A DNA stretch of 37,685 nucleotides from assembly GCA_029865325.1 (NCBI GenBank), contig JAOUHF010000012.1, forward strand, positions 1 through 37,685, given 5' to 3'. Position 1 is the first letter of the stretch, and every line of letters starts with the position of its first letter. A program made the position numbers and the translations under genes. A model generated the notes under the pieces. It made no database searches, was not told the origin of the DNA, and worked only from the letters and a program-made list of their open reading frames with translations. Of the stretch, positions 7,071 through 14,365 are shown piece after piece. Source of the DNA: Thermoleophilia bacterium (GTDB lineage: Bacteria; Actinomycetota; Thermoleophilia; Gaiellales; Gaiellaceae).

Positions 7071-8599
7071 TGGGCGCCGACGAAACCCGTGCAAGCGAAG
7101 TGATCGAGTCGACCGATGCCGCCGCGCCGCCGCAGGAGTTGACAGATCGTTCCGACGGCGCAGCGGAGGAGCCGAGCGCTCCTTCGAACCGATCGTCGGG
7201 GCCGAAGGTAGAGCACTTCACCGTCGCCGAGCGTGCCGCGCGAGGCAAGGCCGCGCGCGCCGAGGTCCCGCGACGCTCGCACGCGAACTGGGAGCCCGCG
7301 CTCCATCGACCCGATCCCGTCGAGCTGCTCGAGGAGCAGGCGCAGACGCGAGTTCCGGAGCTCGTGCCGATCAGGTACGGCCGCATGCTCGTCTCACCGT
7401 TCACGTTCTATCGCGGGGCGGCGTACCTGATGGCCTCCGATCTCGCGACCGCGCCGCGCAGCGGGCTCCACGTCCAGCTCTGCGGCGATGCCCACCTGTC
7501 GAACTTCGGCGTGTTCGCAGCGCCCGACCGACGGCTCGTCTTCGGCATCAACGACTTCGACGAGACGTTGCCGGGCCCGTTCGAATGGGACGTCGAGCGC
7601 CTCGTCGCGAGCTTCGCCGTCGCGGGGCGCGACCGCGGCTTCGAGGAGCCCGCCAGGCGCTCGATCGTCACCGCAGTCGCGCGTTCGTACCGCGAGGCGA
7701 TGCTCGAGTTCGCACAGGAGCGGAACCTCGACATCTGGTACGCCAGGATCGATATCGAGGAGGTCCTCGCGAAGCTATCCAAGTTGGCCAGCGCGAAAGC
7801 GATGAAGCGCGCCGAGAAGAACCTCGCCAAGGCCCGCGCGAAGGACAGCCTCCGCGCGTTCGACAAGCTCACGGGCATGGTCGACGGAGAGCTGCGGATC
7901 ATCAGCGACCCCCCACTGATCGTGAGCGTCCGGGACGTGTGGTCGGAACTCGGTGCGGAGGCGACCTACGAGGGTCTCCGCACGATCCTTCGCTCCTATC
8001 GCCGAACGCTCTCGGGTGATCGCCGCCGTCTGCTCGAGCGGTTCCGATACGTCGACGCTGCGCGCAAGGTGGTCGGCGTCGGGAGCGTCGGCACGCGAGC
8101 CTGGATCGTTCTCATGCTCGGTCGCGATGAGCGCGATCCGCTCCTCCTTCAGGCGAAGGAGGCCCAGCCTTCAGTGCTCGAGCCGTTCCTCGGCAAGAGC
8201 CAGTACGGGAACCACGGACAGCGCGTCGTCGAGGGACAGCGGCTGACCCAGGCTGCAAGCGACATCATGCTCGGCTGGATCCGGGTACTCGCGCCCGATG
8301 GAGTCGAGCGCGAGTTCTACATCCGCCAGCTCTGGGACGGCAAGGGCTCGGCCGAGGTCGAGGTGATGGAGCCAGACGGGATGACGATGTACGCCAAGCT
8401 CTGCGGATGGGCGCTTGCCCGCGCCCACGCGCGCTCCGGAGACGCCGTGGCGATCGCTTCCTATCTGGGGAAGAGCACCGTGTTCGACGAGGCGATGGCC
8501 ACCTTCGCCGAGACGTATGCCGACCAGAACGAACGCGATTACGACGCGCTTCGGAAGGCCGTCGACGAGAAACGCGTCGTCGCCGAGACCGGGCTGTAG
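7067..8599 (+). CDS. DUF2252 family protein, kinase-like active-site pattern
   Basis: 510 residues from the ATG at 7067, which overlaps the stop of the preceding mini-ORF; a second ATG lies at 7070. Residues 1-45 are acidic, low-complexity and probably disordered. The DUF2252 core begins near HFTVAERAARGKAAR. CGDAHLSNFG (139-148; D141, H143, N146) followed by FGINDFDE (159-166; D163, D165) closely resembles the catalytic loop and metal-binding segment of aminoglycoside-phosphotransferase-like kinases (HGDxHxxN, then D-x-D/E). Lys/Ala-rich helices occupy about 240-275. Function is unknown; an ATP-dependent small-molecule kinase is a reasonable inference, but a glycine-rich loop is not obvious. 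It is soluble. Codon use matches its neighbours. Confidence 0.88.
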   Translation: MMGADETRASEVIESTDAAAPPQELTDRSDGAAEEPSAPSNRSSGPKVEHFTVAERAARGKAARAEVPRRSHANWEPALHRPDPVELLEEQAQTRVPELVPIRYGRMLVSPFTFYRGAAYLMASDLATAPRSGLHVQLCGDAHLSNFGVFAAPDRRLVFGINDFDETLPGPFEWDVERLVASFAVAGRDRGFEEPARRSIVTAVARSYREAMLEFAQERNLDIWYARIDIEEVLAKLSKLASAKAMKRAEKNLAKARAKDSLRAFDKLTGMVDGELRIISDPPLIVSVRDVWSELGAEATYEGLRTILRSYRRTLSGDRRRLLERFRYVDAARKVVGVGSVGTRAWIVLMLGRDERDPLLLQAKEAQPSVLEPFLGKSQYGNHGQRVVEGQRLTQAASDIMLGWIRVLAPDGVEREFYIRQLWDGKGSAEVEVMEPDGMTMYAKLCGWALARAHARSGDAVAIASYLGKSTVFDEAMATFAETYADQNERDYDALRKAVDEKRVVAETGL

Positions 8600-8699
8600 C
8601 TCCGAGTAGATTTCACCTGGCTCGAGATGCGGGCGGAGGCCGGCGTGTCCCAGACCGGCCGCCCGGGATTCCGACACATGACCAGGACGAGGGGTAGGC

Positions 8700-9371
8700 A
8701 TGGGCAACGCGATCGGCGAGATACTCCCCCTGGCGATCGGCGTTGCCATCAGCCCGGTGCCGATCATCGCGGTCGTCCTCATGCTCGGGACGCCGCGCGC
8801 GCGTGCAAACGGCCCCGCGTTCGCGGTCGGCTGGCTGGCCGGTCTCACGATCGTCGGCGCGATCGTGCTGCTCCTGGCAAGTGGAAACGCGGCGGAGGAC
8901 GACGGGAGCCCAGCGACCTGGGCGAGTGTGCTCGAGTTCGTGTTCGGTGTCCTCCTCCTGCTGATGGCGGCCCGCATCTGGCGCGGACGGCCGAAGCCCG
9001 GTCAGGAGGCCGAGATGCCGAAGTGGATGCAGACGATCGACGGGTTCAGCGCCGGCAAGTCGTTTGGCGCCGGAGCTCTGCTCTCCGGACTCAATCCGAA
9101 GAACCTCGCGCTCACGATCGCCGCGGCGACAGCGATCGCGCAGACCGGGATCCCGGGCGGTAAGCAGGCCGTTGCGCTCGCAGTCTTCGTCGTAGTCGGA
9201 TCTTTGACCATCCTCGCCCCGGTCGCTATCTACTTCCTCATGGGGGCGAAGGCGAAGGAGATCCTCGACGACCTCAAGGGCTTCATGCAGGCCCATAACG
9301 CGGCGATCATGGCCGTGCTCTTGCTTGTGCTCGGGGCGAAGCTCATCGGCGACGCGATCGCGGGGTTCTAG
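8700..9371 (+). CDS. GAP/Sap-like (LysE superfamily) membrane protein
   Basis: 223 residues; ATG at 8700 after GACGAGGGG. Six hydrophobic segments are visible: about 7-27, 37-57, 70-88, a middle pair near 115-160, and 195-220. The N-terminus ILPLAIGVAISPVPIIAVVLML, then the helix-2 start GPAFAVGWLAGL and the mid-protein GLNPKNLALTIAAA, match the GAP family (PF11139, Sap, sulfolipid-1-addressing protein). Mycobacterial Sap assists surface display of a sulfated glycolipid; more broadly the LysE superfamily exports small molecules. The maturase gene starts only three bases after its stop, so the two are almost certainly cotranscribed. Placement between a sulfatase and its activating enzyme makes a sulfate-related transport role attractive, but that is inference. 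Confidence 0.85.
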   Translation: MGNAIGEILPLAIGVAISPVPIIAVVLMLGTPRARANGPAFAVGWLAGLTIVGAIVLLLASGNAAEDDGSPATWASVLEFVFGVLLLLMAARIWRGRPKPGQEAEMPKWMQTIDGFSAGKSFGAGALLSGLNPKNLALTIAAATAIAQTGIPGGKQAVALAVFVVVGSLTILAPVAIYFLMGAKAKEILDDLKGFMQAHNAAIMAVLLLVLGAKLIGDAIAGF

Positions 9372-9374
9372 CTC

Positions 9375-10745
9375 GTGGCCGAGACCGCCTTCGCCACGCT
9401 CACCGCTCGGGACGCGCCTCCCTCCTTTCACCTGCTCGCCAAGCCGACCGGCGCCGTCTGCAACCTCGACTGCTCCTACTGCTTCTTCCTTTCGAAGGAG
9501 ATGCTCTATCCGGGCTCGCGGTTTCGGATGGCGGACGAGCTGCTCGAGCAATACATCCGCCAGCTGATCGAGGCGCACGCGCAGGTGCCCGAGGTGGCGA
9601 TCGCCTGGCAGGGCGGCGAGCCGACGCTGATGGGGGTCGAGTTCTTCCGCCGCTCGGTCGAGCTCGCCAAGCAGTACCTGAAGCCGGGGCAGCGCGCCGC
9701 GTACACGATCCAGACGAATGCCACCCTGCTCGACGAGGAGTGGGCGGCCTTCTTCAAGGAAAACAACTTCCTCGTCGGGGTCTCGATCGACGGGCCGCGT
9801 GAGCTGCACGACGCCTACCGCGTGAACAAGGGCGGCAAGGGCTCCTTCGACCAGGTGACGACCGGCCTCGCTCACCTGCAGGCCGGAGGAGTCGAGTGGA
9901 ACGCACTCACCACGATTCACGCCGCCAACGGCGATCATGGCCGCGAGGTCTACTGCTTCCTGCGCGACGAGTGCGGCGCGCGCTTCGTCCAGTTCATCCC
10001 CATCATCGAGCGCGTCTCCGAGGCGACCGACGGGGAGGTGCCGTGGTCCTCCTGGCGAGACCGGCCGCTCTACGAGCAGAAGGGTGAGCTGGTCACCAAT
10101 CGCTCGGTCACGGCCGAGCAGTACGGCCGCTTCCTGATCGACGTCTTCGAGGAGTGGGTACGGCGAGACGTGGGGGAGGTGTACGTGCAGATGTTCGACG
10201 TCGCGCTGGCGAACTGGGTCGGAGAGCCGCCGGGACTGTGCGTGCACTCGGAGACGTGTGGGCTGGCTCTCGCCCTCGAGCACACGGGCGACCTGTACTC
10301 GTGCGACCACTTCGTCGAGCCGCGCTACAAGCTCGGGAACATCAAGGAGCACCGGATGCTCGACCTCGTCTCCTCCCAGCAACAGCGGCAGTTCGGGCTC
10401 GACAAGCGCGACACGCTCCCGCAGTTCTGCCTCGAGTGCGACGTGCGCTTCGCATGCCATGGGGGTTGCCCCAAGGACCGCTTCATCTCGACCCCGGACG
10501 GGGATCCAGGGCTCAACTATCTCTGCGCCGGATTCAAGGACTTCTTCCACCACGTCGACGAACCGATGCGCTTCATGGGCGATCGGCTGCGCGAGAACGG
10601 CGCGCCGGCCGAGATCGTTCAGCTGTACGCCGCCGAGGATGCGAAGCGGGGTCGCAACGATCCCTGTACGTGCGGCTCGGGCCGCAAGTGGAAGCAGTGC
10701 CACGGAGTCCCGTTGATCAGTCCTTCCTGGAGTGTCGAGGGCTAG
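9375..10745 (+). CDS. Anaerobic-type sulfatase-maturating radical SAM enzyme with SPASM and SEC-C tail
   Basis: 456 residues. The GTG start lies three bases after the previous stop and has no clear ribosome site, implying translational coupling. The radical SAM cluster motif is CNLDCSYC (C29, C33, C36), followed by the anSME-typical FFLSKEMLYPGSRFRM and WQGGEPTLMG. Two SPASM cysteine groups follow: CVHSETCG and SCDH near 287-315, then CLECDVRFACHGGC near 350-365 with a further Cys in YLCAGF. These bind two auxiliary 4Fe-4S clusters. The last 30 residues carry a SEC-C zinc motif, GRNDPCTCGSGRKWKQCH. The family converts a sulfatase Cys or Ser to formylglycine using S-adenosylmethionine without oxygen. 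The CSPTR sulfatase at 4570 is the obvious client. No oxygen-dependent FGE is seen in the window. Confidence 0.94.
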   Translation: MAETAFATLTARDAPPSFHLLAKPTGAVCNLDCSYCFFLSKEMLYPGSRFRMADELLEQYIRQLIEAHAQVPEVAIAWQGGEPTLMGVEFFRRSVELAKQYLKPGQRAAYTIQTNATLLDEEWAAFFKENNFLVGVSIDGPRELHDAYRVNKGGKGSFDQVTTGLAHLQAGGVEWNALTTIHAANGDHGREVYCFLRDECGARFVQFIPIIERVSEATDGEVPWSSWRDRPLYEQKGELVTNRSVTAEQYGRFLIDVFEEWVRRDVGEVYVQMFDVALANWVGEPPGLCVHSETCGLALALEHTGDLYSCDHFVEPRYKLGNIKEHRMLDLVSSQQQRQFGLDKRDTLPQFCLECDVRFACHGGCPKDRFISTPDGDPGLNYLCAGFKDFFHHVDEPMRFMGDRLRENGAPAEIVQLYAAEDAKRGRNDPCTCGSGRKWKQCHGVPLISPSWSVEG

Positions 10746-11725
10746 CCGCCGGCGAGCACGGCCGCGCCGACCGCGCCCGAGAGGTCGCGGAGCTCAGTGC
10801 CGAGAACGACGGGCGGTTCCTGGGCGAAGAGATGCGGGGTCATCTGCTCGACGATCTGGTCGACGAACGGCTGGCCGAGCCGATCGCCGAGACCGCCGCC
10901 GACGATGATCGCCTCCAGGTCGAGGAGATTCTGTGCGGAAGCCATTCCGATGCCGAGGGCCCACGCGGCCTCGGCGATGAGCTTCTTGGCCATCTTGTCG
11001 CCCTGCTCGAGTGCTCTCGCGAAGACGCCCGAGCTGAGTCGCGTCCGCTCGTGCTTCTCCATGATGTGAAACAGATCCGTCTTCTGCCCGCGCTTCACGA
11101 GCTGCCGTGCACGCCTTTCCATGCTCACCCGGCCCGCGTATGCCTCCACGCAGCCGCGCCTGCCGCACGAGCAGTGGAGCCCACCGGGCTTCACGACCAG
11201 GTGGCCGAACTCACCCGCGGCGCCGCGGCCGTCGTAGAGCTGGCCCTCGATGATCAGGCCTCCGCCCACACCGGTGCCGGACCAGACGCCCAGGAGGTTC
11301 TCGTACGGGCGACCTGCTCCGCGCTCGTACTCTCCGAGAACGCCGACGTTCACGTCGTTGCCGACGGTGACGTTCGCATTCCCAAGTTGACTCGAGACGA
11401 GCCGGCCGAGCTCGACGCGCTCCGAGAAGCCGGGGACGTTGGCCGCGAGCAGGACGGCTCCGGCCTTCGCGTCGACCTCGCCCGGGGTTCCGATGCCGAT
11501 CCCGCCAAGGTCGGGCTCGGTCGCACGTGCAGCCTCGAGCGACGTGCGGATGGTTTCCACGATGGCGTCGATGACGTCACCGGGATCTCCGGTCTGCGGC
11601 GTCAGCACGCGCGCGCTGCCGACGACCTCCTCGTTCCGCAGGACGACAGCCTGGATCTTCGTCCCTCCCAAGTCGACGCCCGCTATGACCGGCACGGTGG
11701 AGTGTCCCGGCTCGGCGGCGGTCAC
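10742..11725 (-). CDS. glk: ROK family glucokinase
   Basis: 327 residues from GTG 11725; GTG 11734 would add three residues but overlaps a TAGGGT box placed for 11725. The ATP-binding loop GVDLGGTKIQ is at the N-terminus, and catalytic Asp lies in VGNDVN. The ROK signature GEFGHLVVKPGG is followed by the zinc cluster HCSCGRRGCVEAYAG (H and three Cys). That zinc motif argues for an ATP glucokinase, since polyphosphate glucokinases of this family typically lack it. It phosphorylates glucose to G6P, which feeds pgi and zwf about 6-9 kb away. It lies 22 bases downstream of the SixA-like gene, so it can also be read from that operon. Its stop overlaps the maturase stop in the palindrome CTAG. Use of other hexoses (mannose, fructose, N-acetyl sugars) cannot be excluded. 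Confidence 0.9.
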   Translation of the reverse strand: MTAAEPGHSTVPVIAGVDLGGTKIQAVVLRNEEVVGSARVLTPQTGDPGDVIDAIVETIRTSLEAARATEPDLGGIGIGTPGEVDAKAGAVLLAANVPGFSERVELGRLVSSQLGNANVTVGNDVNVGVLGEYERGAGRPYENLLGVWSGTGVGGGLIIEGQLYDGRGAAGEFGHLVVKPGGLHCSCGRRGCVEAYAGRVSMERRARQLVKRGQKTDLFHIMEKHERTRLSSGVFARALEQGDKMAKKLIAEAAWALGIGMASAQNLLDLEAIIVGGGLGDRLGQPFVDQIVEQMTPHLFAQEPPVVLGTELRDLSGAVGAAVLAGG

Positions 11726-11732
11726 GTCTTCC

Positions 11733-11738
11733 ACCCTA
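11733..11738 (-). promoter_or_regulatory. -10 box TAGGGT for glk
   Basis: TAGGGT on the minus strand is seven bases upstream of the GTG at 11725. The spacing matches the leaderless pattern of several other genes here. It would give glk its own promoter inside the operon. Confidence 0.45.
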
Positions 11739-11747
11739 AACGAGCCC

Positions 11748-12215
11748 CTAGTCGGGCCTTGGTAGGTAGCGACCGCTCGTGACTATCCGATTCTCCACCT
11801 CGAGCATCCAGGTTCCCGCCACCTCGAACTCGAACGGTCCGTCCAGGCGCACACGTGCGGATACAAGTTCCTCGACGACGTCGAACAACACGTCGGCGTG
11901 CGTGCAGCACACCGCCGGGCCTTCGGCACCGAGCGAGAGCAGCAACTCGAGCGCCTCGCCCACGGATGCACCCTCGGCAAGTGCGTCGGCGGTCTCGAGC
12001 GGCAGGTTGCGATCCGCGGCGAGCGGCTCGAGGGTCTGAACACACCGGACGTATGGGCTCGTGAACAGTCGCGAGAACGTCTGCTCCGCATAGAGCACTG
12101 GGAGCGCCGCTGCCTGCGCCAGGCCCCTCTTCGTCAGCGGGCGGAGATGGTCGGGCTCGGCCCACTTGGCACGGTTCTTGGCCTTGGCGTGGCGAACGAG
12201 GTAGACGGCCGTCAC
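11748..12215 (-). CDS. SixA-like histidine phosphatase (RHG family)
   Basis: 155 residues; GTG at 12215 overlaps the Nudix stop as GTGA. The phosphate-binding motif LVRHAKAKNR is at about residues 6-15 (R, H nucleophile), TSPYVRCVQT carries the second Arg, and CTHADVL near 107 supplies the late His. This short form resembles SixA and the C-terminal domain of mycobacterial MutT1. SixA acts on phosphohistidine proteins; in MutT1 the domain works with an N-terminal Nudix domain on nucleotide polyphosphates. Because the Nudix gene is immediately upstream and overlapping, I favour the MutT1-like reading: two subunits of what is one chain elsewhere. Substrate is not determined by sequence. Confidence 0.88.
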   Translation of the reverse strand: MTAVYLVRHAKAKNRAKWAEPDHLRPLTKRGLAQAAALPVLYAEQTFSRLFTSPYVRCVQTLEPLAADRNLPLETADALAEGASVGEALELLLSLGAEGPAVCCTHADVLFDVVEELVSARVRLDGPFEFEVAGTWMLEVENRIVTSGRYLPRPD

Positions 12216-12613
12216 TCGGACTCCACGAGGGAAGCCAGGAGCTCCACGTCTCGCGCATAGGTGAGCAGCGCGGGCGCCTCGTCGAGAGAGACCCAGCGCG
12301 CGTCGTCGACCTCGTGAGCCGGTGCCAGCGCTCCGCCGACCGGCGTCATCTGCCAGTAGCGAACGGTCTTGGGACGGCCGCGAGAGTCGTGGTAGCGGGT
12401 GATCCCCAGCTCGCGGCCAAGGCGGCAGCGAAGACCGGTCTCTTCCTCGACCTCGCGAAGCGCCGCCTCCTCCTCGCTCTCGTCGCGCTCGAGCTTGCCC
12501 TTCGGGAACGCCCAGTCGTCGTAGACCGGGCGGTGTACCAGCACCACATCGACCGCTTCGCTCCCGGCCGTGCGGCACACGAGCCCCCCAGCCGCGCGGA
12601 CAACCTCGGTCAC
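12212..12613 (-). CDS. Nudix hydrolase, MutT1-like
   Basis: 133 residues from GTG 12613, which overlaps the stop of the CYTH-CHAD gene as GTGA; longer in-frame starts would run back into that gene. The Nudix box is complete: GKLERDESEEEAALREVEEETGL (G-x5-E-x7-REVxEExGL). The preceding AAGGLVCR and DWAFPKGKLE and the later RYHDSRGRPKTVRYWQM agree with the diadenosine-polyphosphate/8-oxo-dGTP hydrolase branch that includes mycobacterial MutT1. It needs divalent metal and cleaves a nucleoside diphosphate linked to another group. It ends by overlapping a histidine-phosphatase gene by four bases, so the order Nudix then phosphatase matches the domain order of MutT1. Soluble; likely nucleotide-pool cleaning or Ap4A control. 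Confidence 0.9.
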   Translation of the reverse strand: MTEVVRAAGGLVCRTAGSEAVDVVLVHRPVYDDWAFPKGKLERDESEEEAALREVEEETGLRCRLGRELGITRYHDSRGRPKTVRYWQMTPVGGALAPAHEVDDARWVSLDEAPALLTYARDVELLASLVESE

Positions 12614-14103
12614 ATCCACGTGCGGAGCTTCGGTGCCGCGAGCTTCCTCCACGCCTTTCTCCAGCGTGCTCGGCTTCGTTGCGCATCCGCGTGCTCGAGC
12701 GAGGCCAGCTCGCCGGCCGCAAAGACGCCCGACGGCGAACGGCTGACGTGCGCCCAGTCGCGCAGCCAGGCCTCCGCCACGACCGCGTCGTTGAGGTCTC
12801 CGAGGACCTCCTGGAGATCTGCAGCGGCTGCGGCGAAGACCCGGGCGCGATGGCCGACGACCGGAGCGACGGCCTCTGCCGCGTAGCGAACCCGCTTCGT
12901 TCGCACGCGGATGTCGTGTAGCGCGTCGTCGGGGGCGCTCTTGCCGAGCGCGCCAGCGTGCTTTTCGAGCAAACCCCACGGCTCACGCACGAGCGCGGGG
13001 AGAGTCGTGAACGCCGGAAGCTCTGCCGCACTGCGGAGCGCGGGAGAGTTCGCAGTTGCAACCAGGAGATCGAGGAGCTCGACGTAGCGATCGCTGCGAA
13101 GCGCTTCGAACAGCTCGTCTCGCGCGTCTTCGCGCGTCACTGCGAGCGCGCCGAGCACGCGTTCCGCACCCGCTCGACTCGACTCCGGGAGCCGGGCTGC
13201 GTTCCCTCGTATCCGCTCGAGCAGGACGTCGGCGTCACGGACGCTTCCGAGCACTCCGGCGAGCCAGCCGAGCTCGTCCCGAAGCGACGAGGCCACGGCG
13301 GGATCGACGAGCGATCGAAACGTCCGGAGATCCGAGCGGAGACGGCGTGTCGCCACTCGGGCCTGGTGCACGCCTTCTGGATCGGCGTCGAGGCGCACAA
13401 CAGGGTCGTGCTCGATCAGTCGGACGACCGACTTTGCGATCGCGCGTCGGACGACGTCGCCACATGTCGGTCCGAGGCCCAGCGCCGGTATGGGGATCTC
13501 GGCCGCCAGCGCAGCGCTAGGGCCGAGGGAGCGGATGTACTTGGGCGTCGGATCCGGTGCTTCTGCCCCCGCACTCCGAAGCTGGTCGACGACGGCATCC
13601 AGAAGACCGGGAGGCGTGTTCTCTGCGATCTCGACCTCGAGCTCGCGGAACGTCGTTGCCGGGCGCCGTCCTTCCAACACCGAAACCTCGTCGTCGAACA
13701 CGTCGGCGACGAGGGAGCCGTCGGCGTCGCGAAGCGCTATTCGTCGCCGAATCGTGTCGAGCTGCGCCTGGATCTGGAGCTCGTCGGAGCGGACGACCGC
13801 ACGAACCAGATCGACCACCTCTCCCGGTGGCGTGTCTCCGTTCCCTGCAAACGTGATTTCGGGCCGCGCCAGCACCGGGCCCTCCTCCGCCGTCGGCAGC
13901 TTCACGGTCCATCCCTGACCGGCTCGGTGCCTGAGGCTCATCCCCCAGCGTGCGAGGCGCAGGTCGTCGGTGTCGAAGTACGTCGTCCACAGACGCTCGG
14001 CGTCGGAGGGGGTGGCGGTTACTCCAGCGGCCAGCCCGTCGAGGCTCGGCATGGAGAACGTCGCCCCTGCTCCCAGCTTGATCTCGCGCTCGGTTACGGA
14101 CAT
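12610..14103 (-). CDS. CYTH-CHAD domain protein (triphosphate/polyphosphate associated)
   Basis: 497 residues. The CYTH domain occupies about 1-200 and opens with the diagnostic ExExK motif (E5, E7, K9); alternating Arg/Lys/Glu strands such as YFDTDDLRLARWGMSLRHR and WTVKLP line the tunnel that binds triphosphate. The CHAD domain (about 220-490) is helical with conserved His/Arg repeats: VHQARVATRRLRSDLRTF and LHDIRVRTKRVRYAAEA. CHAD binds polyphosphate granules; CYTH enzymes hydrolyse tripolyphosphate or related substrates. It is the first gene of a group with Nudix, histidine phosphatase and glucokinase, each overlapping or nearly so. The start is supported by TACCAT six bases upstream. Catalytic activity is inferred; some CYTH-CHAD proteins may be only binders. 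Confidence 0.92.
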   Translation of the reverse strand: MSVTEREIKLGAGATFSMPSLDGLAAGVTATPSDAERLWTTYFDTDDLRLARWGMSLRHRAGQGWTVKLPTAEEGPVLARPEITFAGNGDTPPGEVVDLVRAVVRSDELQIQAQLDTIRRRIALRDADGSLVADVFDDEVSVLEGRRPATTFRELEVEIAENTPPGLLDAVVDQLRSAGAEAPDPTPKYIRSLGPSAALAAEIPIPALGLGPTCGDVVRRAIAKSVVRLIEHDPVVRLDADPEGVHQARVATRRLRSDLRTFRSLVDPAVASSLRDELGWLAGVLGSVRDADVLLERIRGNAARLPESSRAGAERVLGALAVTREDARDELFEALRSDRYVELLDLLVATANSPALRSAAELPAFTTLPALVREPWGLLEKHAGALGKSAPDDALHDIRVRTKRVRYAAEAVAPVVGHRARVFAAAAADLQEVLGDLNDAVVAEAWLRDWAHVSRSPSGVFAAGELASLEHADAQRSRARWRKAWRKLAAPKLRTWM

Positions 14104-14109
14104 CGCCTC

Positions 14110-14115
14110 ATGGTA
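14110..14115 (-). promoter_or_regulatory. -10 box TACCAT, leaderless start of the CYTH-CHAD operon
   Basis: TACCAT on the minus strand ends six bases before the ATG at 14103. GAGGCG between them is a weak ribosome-site alternative. The spacing is that of the other leaderless candidates. Confidence 0.5.
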
Positions 14116-14353
14116 GTTTCGGCTCGAGCGCTACGTCCCCTCTCGACTTCGATGCTCCCTCAGCCGAGTCCGCAGCGCTCCGGTGTGGTCGGGCCACCCG
14201 GACGAGACCTCGTCCGGGGCCGACTCGCCGACGCCCGGCGTCACGTAGCGCCGTTACCGAGATGTCGTGGGGCTGACCGTCACACGGCGCGTGAACCTCT
14301 TTCGATCCGTTCGAGTGCATCGAGCCACGCCTGTGTCGGACGGCTCGAGCCGT

Positions 14354-14359
14354 TAGTTT
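14354..14359 (+). promoter_or_regulatory. -10 box TAGTTT, leaderless start of rpiA
   Basis: TAGTTT ends six bases before the GTG at 14366 and no Shine-Dalgarno sequence is present. The roughly 250 bases between the divergent CYTH-CHAD and rpiA starts hold no other gene that I can support. Confidence 0.55.
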
Positions 14360-14365
14360 GGCTTC

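Noticed and set aside
8613-10703. A 696-codon minus-strand frame opposite the GAP and maturase genes
   Set aside because: It is antisense shadow of two genes with clear family motifs; the composition is Arg/Glu/Asp/Leu-rich without recognisable motifs.
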